Part shown: piece by piece, positions 45,574 through 56,132 of the stretch
How positions within the stretch are numbered: position 1 is the first letter of the stretch
Layout of the letters: every line of letters starts with the position of its first letter
Assembly (NCBI RefSeq): GCF_040499845.1
Contig: NZ_CP159342.1
Span: forward strand, 4,278,001 to 4,342,000
DNA length: 64,000 nt
Direction of reading: 5' to 3'
DNA from: Micromonospora sp. CCTCC AA 2012012
GTDB taxonomy: Bacteria > Actinomycetota > Actinomycetes > Mycobacteriales > Micromonosporaceae
Translations under genes and position numbers: made by a program
The notes under the pieces: model-generated
Told to the model about the DNA's origin: nothing
The model's input: only the letters and a program-made list of their open reading frames with translations
Database searches by the model: none

Positions 45574-46127
45574 TCGGCCGCCGGGACGTCCACGCACGGG
45601 CCGGCGGCCCACCACTTCTCCACCAGCGCCAGGGTCTCGTCACCGAACGGGTTGACCCCCGGACCGGCACCCAGCGCGTGCCCGAGGTGCACGTGCAGGC
45701 ACTTCACCCGGCCGGGCATGCCGCCGGCGGAGATGCCGGCGATCTCCGGGACCTCGCCGATCGCGTCCCGGCGGGCCAGGTAGTCCTCGTGCGCCGCCCG
45801 GTACCGGTCGGCCAGCTCCGGGTCGGTGGCCAACCGGTCGGCCATCTCCTTCATCAGCCCCGCCGACTCCAGCCGGCTGCACGCCGCGGTCGCCCGCGGG
45901 CAGGTCAGGTAGAACAGCGTCGGGAAAGGGGTCCCGTCGGCCAGCCGCGGGGTCGTCTCCACCACGTCCGGCAGGCCGCAGGGGCAACGGTGCGCCACCG
46001 CCCGGGTGCCCCGGGGCGGGCGGCCGAGCTGCGCGGCCACCGCGGCCAGGTCGGCCTCGGTGGCCGGTTGCCGCTCCGGCGGGGGTACGGAATCCGCCGC
46101 CGGTTCCTGCGGTGGTACGACGCTCAC
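45570..46127 (-). CDS. DUF501 protein
   Basis: 185 aa. DUF501 hallmark HRCPCGLPDVVETTPRL and GTPFPTLFYLTCPRATAACSRLESAG with a set of conserved Cys, and a C-terminal GGMPGRVKCLHVHLGH. Function of the family is unknown; the Cys/His pattern suggests metal binding. Conserved position after eno and an FtsB/DivIC-like gene. GTG at 46127 lies 39 nt after the FtsB-like stop. Confidence 0.88.
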   Translation of the reverse strand: MSVVPPQEPAADSVPPPERQPATEADLAAVAAQLGRPPRGTRAVAHRCPCGLPDVVETTPRLADGTPFPTLFYLTCPRATAACSRLESAGLMKEMADRLATDPELADRYRAAHEDYLARRDAIGEVPEIAGISAGGMPGRVKCLHVHLGHALGAGPGVNPFGDETLALVEKWWAAGPCVDVPAAE

Positions 46128-46165
46128 GGTGCTCAGTCTCTCGTTCGGAGTGCGAAGGGTGGGGC

Positions 46166-46780
46166 TCACTTGTCGGCGTTGGCCGCCTGCACGCTCGACC
46201 AGAGCGTGTCGTACCAGGGGTCCGGGGCGTGCGGGGTCGCCGGCTTCGCGCCCCTTCCCGCCTCCTTGGCGGCGCCCTCCGGGTCGGAGAGCACCACCAG
46301 CAGGGTCTCCCCCGGCTTGCCCATGAAGAACCGCTCCCGGGCCTGGCTCTCGATGTAGGCCGGGTCCTGCCACTTGGCCGCCTCGGCCGAGAGGTCCTCG
46401 ATCCGCTTGCGCTGGTCGGCCTGGGCGGTCTCCATCCGCTCGATGTCCGCCTGCTGGTCCAGATAGACGCGGACCGGATAGGTGTAGCCGAGGGCGAGCG
46501 CGATCAGCACCGCGAAGAGCACGGTGGCCCGTCCGGTGAAGCGCCGGGGTTGGGGTGCGGAGAGCCGCTTGACGCTGCCCCCCGCCGCGGTACGACGGGC
46601 GGCGGCCGGCCGGCTCGCGGAGCGTACGCCCTCGGCGCGGGACCGACCGGTGGCCCCGCGCGGCTCCGCGCGGACACCGGCGTCGCGGACCGCCGAGCGG
46701 ACCCGCGCACCGCCCGGTCGACCGGCCTGACCCGGTCGACGGGCGGGACGCTGACCACCCGGTGTGCGGCGCTGCTGCAT
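46166..46780 (-). CDS. septum-formation initiator (FtsB/DivIC-like) protein
   Basis: 204 aa. A basic, Arg/Gly/Ala-rich cytoplasmic head of about 80 residues, one transmembrane helix (RATVLFAVLIALALGYTYPVR), then a coiled coil (DQQADIERMETAQADQRKRIEDLSAEAAKW) and the family motif YIESQARERFFMGKPGETLLVV. It should act in the divisome with FtsL/FtsQ. ATG at 46780 is preferred over a GTG at 46786 because GGGAGG is 9 nt upstream. Immediately downstream of eno. Confidence 0.88.
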   Translation of the reverse strand: MQQRRTPGGQRPARRPGQAGRPGGARVRSAVRDAGVRAEPRGATGRSRAEGVRSASRPAAARRTAAGGSVKRLSAPQPRRFTGRATVLFAVLIALALGYTYPVRVYLDQQADIERMETAQADQRKRIEDLSAEAAKWQDPAYIESQARERFFMGKPGETLLVVLSDPEGAAKEAGRGAKPATPHAPDPWYDTLWSSVQAANADK

Positions 46781-46808
46781 CGTCACACCCCTCCCCCGGA
46801 GCTACGCG

Positions 46809-49025
<2,217 letters not shown>

Positions 49026-49029
<4 letters not shown>

Positions 49030-49877
49030 CCGCGTCGACGGGTCCCGCCGGCCCGACCGGAGGCGGCTTCGTGCCGGGGGCCGACGGCAGCGTCCCGCCG
49101 GCACCCACCGACCTCGCCCTGGCGGTCGCCGGCCGCAAGCTGCTCACCGGCCCCGACGGGGCGTTCCCCCGGGTCGGCGACCTGCCACCCGGCCTCGACC
49201 GGGTGCCGGTGGGGACGCTGGACGGCGTACCGGCCTGGGCCGTCGAGGTGACCGACGCCGAGGAGCTGCCCGGCCGGTGGCGGAGCTGGCGCGGGCTCGC
49301 CGCCGAGCTGCCCGAACCCCTCGCCACGCTCGCCGGACGGGCGCTGGCCGTGGTGACCTGGCGGCGTACCCACCGGTGGTGCGGAGCCTGCCGGACCGAA
49401 CTGACCGACGTGCCCGGCGAGACCGCCCGGCGCTGCCCCGGCTGCGACCTGTACGTGCCGATGCCGCTCTCCGCCGCCGTCCTCGTGGCGATCACCCGAC
49501 CCCGCCCCGACCGGGTCGACGAGCTGCTGCTGGTCCGGCACACGTACGGCCCGACGGAGCTCTGGGCACTGGTCGCCGGCTTCGTCGAGGCGGGCGAGTC
49601 GCTGGAGGCGGCCGCCCGGCGGGAGGTCGGCGAGGAGGTGGGCCTGACGATCGGGCCGCCCGCCTACTTCGGCAGCCAGCCCTGGGCGATGTCCGGCCCG
49701 GGGACGCTGCTGGCCGGCTTCACCGCCGTGGTCACCGACCCGGACGCCGAACCGGTGGTCGACGGCCGGGAGCTGGCGCAGGCCCGCTGGTTCCCGCTCG
49801 ACGCGCTGCCGGCGGAGCTGCCGCCCGCGTACTCGATCTCGCGCTGGCTGATCGACGCCGTCGCCGCCCCGCGCTGA
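49026..49877 (+). CDS. nudC: NADH pyrophosphatase / RNA deNADding enzyme NudC
   Basis: 283 aa. Zinc ribbon (Cys119, Cys122, Cys137, Cys140 in WCGACRTEL...CPGCDLYV) before the Nudix box GFVEAGESLEAAARREVGEEVGL (185-207). NudC splits NAD(H) and removes NAD caps from RNA. The NudC-specific SQPW motif is present (217-220) but is followed by AMS instead of PFPxS. GTG start overlaps the lipoprotein stop. mgtA follows 105 nt downstream on the same strand. Confidence 0.9.
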
Positions 49878-49982
49878 CCGGCCCTCCCCTCCGGGTCGGA
49901 GGACCCTGACCGGGTCGGCGGGTGCCGTGGATGCTGGGCGGGGCGGTCGGGCCCGGGTGTGCAATGGGTCAGGGAGGTGGCG

Positions 49983-52586
49983 GTGCGCGGAGCCGGGGCG
50001 GTACGCGACGAGGGCTGGCTGCCGGTCACCGAGGCCGGGACGCTCCCCGTCGACCGGGTGCTCGCGGCCCTCGACAGCGGTCCCGCCGGCCTCACCGGCG
50101 AGGAGGTGCTCCGGCGCCGGGCCCGGCTCGGGCCGAACGCCGTCCGGACCCACCGGGTCTCCGCCCTCGCCGTGCTGGTCCGGCAGTTCCGCTCCGCGCT
50201 GCTGGGTCTGCTGCTGGCCGCCGCGACCGTCTCCTACTTCGTCGGCGAACGCACCGACGCCCTGGTCATCGGGGTGATCCTGGCGGTCAGCGTCGGCTTC
50301 GGCTTCGGCAACGAATACCGGGCCGAGCGGGCCGGCGCGGCGCTGCACGACCGGGTACGCCACACCGCGCCGGTGATCCGGGCCGGCCGGACCGGGGAGG
50401 TCGACGTCGTCGACCTCGTCCCCGGCGACCTGGTCCGGCTCGACCTGGGCATGGTGGTCCCGGCCGACCTGCGGCTGACCGCGGCGAACCGGCTGGAGTG
50501 CGACGAGTCGGTGCTCACCGGCGAGTCGGCGGCGGTGGCCAAGGACCCGGCCCCGGTGCCGGCCGGTACGCCCCTGGACGACCTCGCCTCCTGCGCGCTG
50601 ATGGGGACCGTGGTCCGGGCCGGGTCCGGCGTCGGGGTGGTGGTGGCGACCGCCGGGCACACCGCGTTCGGGCGGATCGCGGTGGGGCTGGGCGAGCGGC
50701 AGGGCGAGACGGAGTTCCAGCGGGGGCTGCGCCGCTTCTCGCTGATGCTGGCCCGGGTGGCGGGCGTCCTGACCGGAGTGATCTTCGTGATCAACCTGGT
50801 GCTGCACCGGCCGGTGATCGACGCGGTGCTGTTCAGCCTGGCCATCGCGGTGGGCATCACCCCGCAACTGCTCCCCGCCATCGTCACCGCCAGCCTGGCG
50901 GCGGGCACCCGCAGCCTCGCCCGGCGGCGGGTGCTGGTGAAGCGGCTGGTCTGCGTGGAGGACCTGGGCAACGTCGAGGTGCTCTTCACCGACAAGACCG
51001 GCACGCTGACCGACGGCCGGCTCAGCCTCGCCGAGACGCTCGGCCCGGACGGACGCCCCTCGGACGCGCCACTGCTGGCCGGGCTGCTCGCCAACGAGGC
51101 GACCACCGAGGCCGACGGCAACCCGATGGACCGGGCGCTGTGGGCGGCACCCGGCGTGGCGGCGCAGCCGGTGGCCGCGTACCGGCGGGTGGCGTTGCTC
51201 CCCTTCGACCACCAGCGCCGCCGGGTGAGCGTGCTGGTCGACGGGCCGGACGGGCGGACCCTGGTCACCAAGGGCGCGGCCGAGGAGGTGCTGGCGCTCT
51301 GCCACGACGTACCCGATGCGGCGCGGGCGGTGCTGGACGAGCGACTGGCCGGCGGCGGCCGGGTGGTCGCGGTGGCCGGCCGCCCCGCTCCCGGGGCGAC
51401 CACGCTGGAGCCGGACGACGAACGGGACCTCTCCTTCGGCGGCCTGCTGGTCTTCCTCGACCCACCGAAGGCGGACGCCCGGGCGGCCCTCGACCGGCTC
51501 GCCGGCCTCGGCGTCACGGTCAAGGTGATCACCGGCGACCATCCGGCGGTGGCGGTCCGGGTCTGCCAACAGCTCGGCCTTCCGGTGAGCGGGGTGCTGA
51601 CCGGCGCGGACCTGGCCGGGCTGGACGACGCCGGACTGGCCGCCGCGATCGGCCGGACCAGCGTCTTCGCCCGGGTCTCGCCCGAGGACAAGGCCCGGCT
51701 GGTACGCGCCCAGCGCGCCGCCGGGCGGGACGTGGCGTTCCTCGGCGACGGGGTGAACGACGCCCTCGCCCTGCACGCCGCCGACATCGGCATCTCGGTG
51801 GACACCGGCACCGACGTGGCCCGGGACGCGGCCGACGTGCTGCTGCTGGAGAAGGACCTCGACGTGCTCGCCGACGGGGTCACCGAGGGACGGCGGATCT
51901 TCGCCAACACCATCAAGTACGTGCTGATGGGCACGTCCAGCAACTTCGGCAACATGTTCAGCGCCGCCGGGGCGTCGGCGTTCCTGCCGTTCCTGCCGAT
52001 GCTGCCGTCGCAGATCCTGCTCAACAACCTGATCTACGACCTCAGTCAGGTCGCCATCCCCACCGACCGGGTCGACGCCGACCAGCTCGCCCGGCCGGCG
52101 CACTGGGACCTGCGGGAGATCCGCCGGTTCATGCTGACCTTCGGGCCGCTCTCCTCGCTCTTCGACTTCCTCACCTTCGCGCTGCTGCTCAGCGTGCTGC
52201 ACGCCGGCCCGGTGGAGTTCCGCACCGGCTGGTTCGTCGAGTCGCTGGCCACCCAGACCCTGGTGGTCTTCGCCATCCGCACCCACACCAGCCCGTTCTG
52301 GCGCAGCCGGCCCAGCCGTCCGCTGCTCGTCGCGGCGTTCGCCGCGGTGGCGGTGGCCTGGCTGATCCCCTACCTGCCGGTGGCCGGGCCGCTCGGGTTC
52401 CACCCGCTGCCGGTGGGTTTCCTGGCCGTGCTGGTCGGGCTGGTGCTGGCGTACCTGGCGCTGGTGGAGGTCACCAAGCGGGCCCTGTTCGCCTCGTCGG
52501 ACCTGCTGCGCCCCAGCCGCCGCCCACCGGAGGCGGTGCACCGCCGCCGTACGCACCGGCGGGCCGCCCGCTTCAGCACCCGCTGA
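49983..52586 (+). CDS. mgtA: magnesium-translocating P-type ATPase (P3B, MgtA-like)
   Basis: 867 aa. Phosphorylated Asp337 in LFTDKTGTLTDG; actuator VLTGESAAVAK; hinge FLGDGVNDALALHAADIGISVD. Ten membrane segments and SLAIAVGITPQLLPAIV in helix 4 fit MgtA/MgtB. Imports Mg2+ using ATP. GTG at 49983 is supported by AGGGAGG 5 nt upstream; an ATG at 49959 is also possible. The stop is directly adjacent to the stop of the convergent DUF885 gene. Confidence 0.92.
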   Translation: MRGAGAVRDEGWLPVTEAGTLPVDRVLAALDSGPAGLTGEEVLRRRARLGPNAVRTHRVSALAVLVRQFRSALLGLLLAAATVSYFVGERTDALVIGVILAVSVGFGFGNEYRAERAGAALHDRVRHTAPVIRAGRTGEVDVVDLVPGDLVRLDLGMVVPADLRLTAANRLECDESVLTGESAAVAKDPAPVPAGTPLDDLASCALMGTVVRAGSGVGVVVATAGHTAFGRIAVGLGERQGETEFQRGLRRFSLMLARVAGVLTGVIFVINLVLHRPVIDAVLFSLAIAVGITPQLLPAIVTASLAAGTRSLARRRVLVKRLVCVEDLGNVEVLFTDKTGTLTDGRLSLAETLGPDGRPSDAPLLAGLLANEATTEADGNPMDRALWAAPGVAAQPVAAYRRVALLPFDHQRRRVSVLVDGPDGRTLVTKGAAEEVLALCHDVPDAARAVLDERLAGGGRVVAVAGRPAPGATTLEPDDERDLSFGGLLVFLDPPKADARAALDRLAGLGVTVKVITGDHPAVAVRVCQQLGLPVSGVLTGADLAGLDDAGLAAAIGRTSVFARVSPEDKARLVRAQRAAGRDVAFLGDGVNDALALHAADIGISVDTGTDVARDAADVLLLEKDLDVLADGVTEGRRIFANTIKYVLMGTSSNFGNMFSAAGASAFLPFLPMLPSQILLNNLIYDLSQVAIPTDRVDADQLARPAHWDLREIRRFMLTFGPLSSLFDFLTFALLLSVLHAGPVEFRTGWFVESLATQTLVVFAIRTHTSPFWRSRPSRPLLVAAFAAVAVAWLIPYLPVAGPLGFHPLPVGFLAVLVGLVLAYLALVEVTKRALFASSDLLRPSRRPPEAVHRRRTHRRAARFSTR

Positions 52587-54206
52587 TCAGACCCCCAGCA
52601 GGGTGCGCAGGTGGCGGGGCGGGGGGCAGTCGTGGGCGAGCATCGCGTCGTGCCAGTCGCGTAGCGACACCTCGGCGGGTCGGGCCGCGGCGATGTCGGC
52701 CATCTCGCTGTAGCCGACGAAGTAGGTGGAGAGCTGCGTGGAGGTGAGCAGCGCACGCCGCCACTTGCCGGCCGCCTCGCCCTCTTCCTGGAAGCCGCGC
52801 TCGGTCATCAGCGCCATCGCCTCGGCCTCGGACATGTCCTCGCAGTGCACGAGCTGGTCGAGCAGCGCGTTGATGGTCATCCGGAGCTGCATCTTGAGCT
52901 GCTGCAACCGCACCGGCAGGCCGCCGAAGCCGAGCCCCGCCATCAGCTCCTCGGTGTAGACCGCCCAGCCCTCGATGAACACCCCGGACTCGGTGAGCGC
53001 GCGGACCCGGGTGGGGCCCTCGTAGCGGCGGGCGTGGGCGAGCTGGAGGAAGTGACCGGGCATCGCCTCGTGCACGGTCAGGTTGCGGACCATGTGGTCG
53101 TTGTACTCGCGGTAGAACGACTCGACCCGCTGCGCGGGCCACTCCGTCGGGGTGGGCGCGATGCAGTAGAACGTGGGCAGGTTCGCCGTCTCCAGCGGGC
53201 CGGGCGAGTCGCAGTAGGCGACCGCGACGCCCCGGGCGAACTCCGGCATCTCCTGGATCACGCACGGGTCCTCGACCAGGCTGATCAGGTCGTGCGCCCG
53301 GACGAAGTCGCTGGCCTCGTCGAGGGTGACCGAGGCGAGGTCCACGATGGAGTGGTTGTCGGGGTGTTCGGCGGCGAGCATGTCCAGCGCCCGGCGTACC
53401 GTCTCGTCGTCGGCCGGGCCGCCGACCAGCTCGACGGCCGCGGCGCGGATCTCGTCGGTGACCCGCTCCAGGTTGGCCCAGGCGCGGCGCTGCACCTCGG
53501 CGGCGCCCAGCTCGGTGTCGAGGGTGTGCCAGAGACGCGCCTCCCAGCGCCGCCGGCCCAGCCGGGGGTCGCGCCCCGGCCCGGCGTCGGCCGCCAGCCC
53601 CGACCCCAGCCAGGCGACGAACTCCTCCAGCGCGGCGATCGCCGCGACCGCCGCCGGTTCCACCCGGTCGTGCAGCGCGGGCGCCTCGGCCAGCAGCCGG
53701 GGCACCTCGTCGCGGATCAGCGCCGCCGCGCCGGTGAACTGCCCGACCGCCGTCTCGGCGTGGATCCGCGGCATGTCGCGCAGCGTCGCGCGCGCGGTCG
53801 CCAGCGCATCCGGTACGGCCGACAGCCGCCCGGCGAGGTGGGTGAGCCGCTCCGCGACCGGGGCGTACGGGCGGGCGAGCAGGGCGTGCAGCAGCGGGCC
53901 GGGGTTGTGCCGCAGCGGGTCCCACTCGTGCGAGCGGATCTCCGTCGACTCGAACAGCCCCCGGTCCACCAGGGAGCTGAGCAGCGCGTGGTCGACGCGT
54001 TCCGCCACGTCGAGCGAGTCCGGGTCGATCTCGGAGAGCGCGTCCGCCGCGTCCCGCAGCATCGCCTGGTCGGCAGCGACCGCGTCGGCGGAGAGATCCG
54101 GCAGCCGATCGTCGTACCGGTGGTCACCGACCGAGGTGGCCAGTCCCGGCCGACTCTCCAACACCGCCTCGACGATCCGCTCCGCAAGCGGCACGAACTC
54201 TTCCAT
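52587..54206 (-). CDS. DUF885 (M1-like) peptidase-family protein
   Basis: 539 aa. Zinc motif HEAMPGH (His379, Glu380, His385) in NLTVHEAMPGHFLQLAH, and a downstream Glu in EGWAVYTEELM, as in gluzincin-type DUF885 proteins. No signal peptide, so cytoplasmic. Likely a carboxypeptidase or aminopeptidase, but substrate and activity are unproven. Lies between mgtA (convergent) and mazG, downstream of a perfect 25-bp palindrome. Confidence 0.85.
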   Translation of the reverse strand: MEEFVPLAERIVEAVLESRPGLATSVGDHRYDDRLPDLSADAVAADQAMLRDAADALSEIDPDSLDVAERVDHALLSSLVDRGLFESTEIRSHEWDPLRHNPGPLLHALLARPYAPVAERLTHLAGRLSAVPDALATARATLRDMPRIHAETAVGQFTGAAALIRDEVPRLLAEAPALHDRVEPAAVAAIAALEEFVAWLGSGLAADAGPGRDPRLGRRRWEARLWHTLDTELGAAEVQRRAWANLERVTDEIRAAAVELVGGPADDETVRRALDMLAAEHPDNHSIVDLASVTLDEASDFVRAHDLISLVEDPCVIQEMPEFARGVAVAYCDSPGPLETANLPTFYCIAPTPTEWPAQRVESFYREYNDHMVRNLTVHEAMPGHFLQLAHARRYEGPTRVRALTESGVFIEGWAVYTEELMAGLGFGGLPVRLQQLKMQLRMTINALLDQLVHCEDMSEAEAMALMTERGFQEEGEAAGKWRRALLTSTQLSTYFVGYSEMADIAAARPAEVSLRDWHDAMLAHDCPPPRHLRTLLGV

Positions 54207-54267
54207 CCCCCGACCCTACCGACCCCCCACCCCTCCCACCCGCCCGCAACCACCCCGGCTTCGGACC

Positions 54268-54327
54268 GTTGATCATGAAGTTTGCGTCGGGATCGAGCGG
54301 TTTCCCGACGCAAACTTCATGATCAAC
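54268..54327. repeat. 60-bp perfect palindromic element (25-bp arms)
   Basis: Arms 54268-54292 and 54303-54327 are perfect inverse copies with a 10-nt loop (TCGAGCGGTT). The arms begin GTTGATCATGAAG and end at a CGGGA side. The AT content of the arm tips is unlike the surroundings. The right arm contains the last bases of mazG, including its stop codon (54325-54323), so it would also act as the mazG terminator. I associate GATCATGAAG-type palindromes with many intergenic copies in Micromonosporaceae. Confidence 0.9.
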
Positions 54328-55303
54328 TCGACGGGGGGTGTTCGGCGGCGCGGAGGGCGGCGGCGTGGGCGAGGGTGGTGCGGCGGAGGGCGGCCTCGGG
54401 GTCGAGGCCGGCCTCGCGGGCCGCGGCGACGGTGGCCAGGAGGGTGGCGCCGAGGTGGGCCTCCGGGTCGGCCTCAGGATCGGCGGGCGGCGGCGGGACC
54501 GCCAGGCCGATCCGGCCGGACCGGTCGAGGATCTTGGCGGCGAGGGCGAGGGCGGGCTGGCTCAGGGCGATGCCGTCCAGCACCGAGTCGCGGGCCTTCT
54601 CGGCGCGCTTGATCCGCTCCCAGTTCGCCTCGATCTCCTCCAGCGAACCGGTCGCCGCGCCTGCGAAGACGTGCGGATTGCGGCGGACCATCTTGTCGAC
54701 CAGCCCACCGGCCACGTCGTCGACGCTCCACCGCTCACCGTCGGGCAGGTTCTCCGCCAGCCGGGCGTGCAGCAGCACCTGGAGCAGCACGTCACCCAGC
54801 TCCTCGCGGAGCGCGTCGGTGTCGTCGGCGCTGATCGCGTCGTACGCCTCGTAGCACTCCTCCAGCAGGAAGCCGGCGAGGCTGCGGTGGGTCTGCGCCA
54901 GCTTCCACGGGTCGCCACCGGGGGACGCCAGCCGGTCCATCACCTCGACCGCGTCGAGGAGCCGGGCGCCGGGCGGGTCCCACGAGCCGTACATCAGCTC
55001 CAGCTCCGCCAGGCCCGGCTCGCGGGCCAGGCGCAGCCCCAGCTCGCGGGCGAGCGCCTGGTCACCGGCCGGGCCGGCCAGCCAGACCGCCGTGCCGTGC
55101 GCGGCCACCGCGTCCAGCAGCGCCTGGGTGGCGCCGCCGTCGAGCACCTCGACCTCGGCGCCCGCCACGCGGACCGCCCGGGTCAGCTCGCTCTCCGCAC
55201 CGGCGTACACCGGGGCGGAGCGGAGCACGTCCCAGGCGGCGGCGGTCAGCAGACCGGCCGGCAGCCGGGGCGAGGTGACCAGCAGGACGATCCGTGCGGT
55301 CAT
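54323..55303 (-). CDS. mazG: nucleoside triphosphate pyrophosphohydrolase MazG
   Basis: 326 aa. The MazG core (about 120-270) has LLEECYEAYDAI, REELGDVLLQVLLH and EEIEANWERIKRAEK, with the EExxE/ExxD acidic sets that bind Mg2+. The N-terminal 115 residues (VTSPRLPAGLLTAAAWDVL) are the reduced extra domain found in actinobacterial MazG. It removes aberrant NTPs. The SurA-like gene ends 2 nt before its start on the same strand. The C-terminal codons run into a palindromic repeat. Confidence 0.9.
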   Translation of the reverse strand: MTARIVLLVTSPRLPAGLLTAAAWDVLRSAPVYAGAESELTRAVRVAGAEVEVLDGGATQALLDAVAAHGTAVWLAGPAGDQALARELGLRLAREPGLAELELMYGSWDPPGARLLDAVEVMDRLASPGGDPWKLAQTHRSLAGFLLEECYEAYDAISADDTDALREELGDVLLQVLLHARLAENLPDGERWSVDDVAGGLVDKMVRRNPHVFAGAATGSLEEIEANWERIKRAEKARDSVLDGIALSQPALALAAKILDRSGRIGLAVPPPPADPEADPEAHLGATLLATVAAAREAGLDPEAALRRTTLAHAAALRAAEHPPSS

Positions 55304-55305
55304 GC

Positions 55306-56079
55306 TCAGGAGGCGTCCGGTGCGGTCGCCGGGGTGGCCGCCGGCTCCGGGGTGGAGACGTCGGTGACCTGGTCACCGCCCTCGACGTACGGCAGGTCGT
55401 ACTGGCGGAAGCCGTTCTGGGTCTGCAGCAGCGCCGGGACGGCGAGGGTGTAGCGCGGGTTGACGCTCACGTCGAGCTTCTGCACCTCGTCCTGGAGCGC
55501 CACGCTCACCGCCGACACCTGACGGGTGAAGGTCGCCTGCTCGAACTGCTTGCGCTGCTCGTCCACCGACCAGCCGGCCGGGGCGATCTGCGCCTTCACC
55601 AGCGCCTGGTAGAGGCTCTCCCGGGAGGCGTCGGTCAGCTCGGCCGGCGGCAGGCCGGCCTCCAGCGCCAGATAGAGGTCGTACCACTCGGCGGCCAGCT
55701 TCGCGTACTCGGTGTTCGGCACGCCCAGCTCCTTGCCGAGCTGCTCGGCGGTGAGCTGGTCCTTGACCTGGACCTTCTTCTCCTCGGCGACCCGCTTGCC
55801 CAGGTCGATGCCGACGAGCAGGTTGAGGATGTCCTGCCGGTCTACGTTGATCTTGAGCTGCTCCGGCGACGGGGTCGCCCCGGTCTGCGTGGCGGCGGCC
55901 TTGACCGACTTCTCGTACGTCGTCTGGGCCTCGGCCTGGATGGCGTTCACCCGGTCGATCGAGTACGTCGTGTCCCCGACGTAGGCGGCCACGTCCGGCG
56001 AGGTACGGCCGCAGGCGGCGAGCGAGAGCACAGCGAGGGCCGCGACGCTGGCGGCGGCGATGAGACGGCGAGCACGCAT
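55306..56079 (-). CDS. SurA N-terminal-domain lipoprotein
   Basis: 257 aa. Lipobox LSLAAC (Cys23). Mature part resembles the SurA/PrsA-type chaperone N-terminal domain (VAAYVGDTTYSIDRVNAI, LLVGIDLGKRVAEEKKVQV, LTAEQLGKELGV) without a visible parvulin domain. Probably a folding factor on the outer face of the membrane. Lies between mfd and mazG, a position in which M. tuberculosis has mazG followed by lipoprotein lpqU. Confidence 0.82.
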   Translation of the reverse strand: MRARRLIAAASVAALAVLSLAACGRTSPDVAAYVGDTTYSIDRVNAIQAEAQTTYEKSVKAAATQTGATPSPEQLKINVDRQDILNLLVGIDLGKRVAEEKKVQVKDQLTAEQLGKELGVPNTEYAKLAAEWYDLYLALEAGLPPAELTDASRESLYQALVKAQIAPAGWSVDEQRKQFEQATFTRQVSAVSVALQDEVQKLDVSVNPRYTLAVPALLQTQNGFRQYDLPYVEGGDQVTDVSTPEPAATPATAPDAS

Positions 56080-56132
56080 GACGGTCACTCTCTCACGCCC
56101 GGTACGCGGCTGTGACGCCGCCCACCCGCCCC

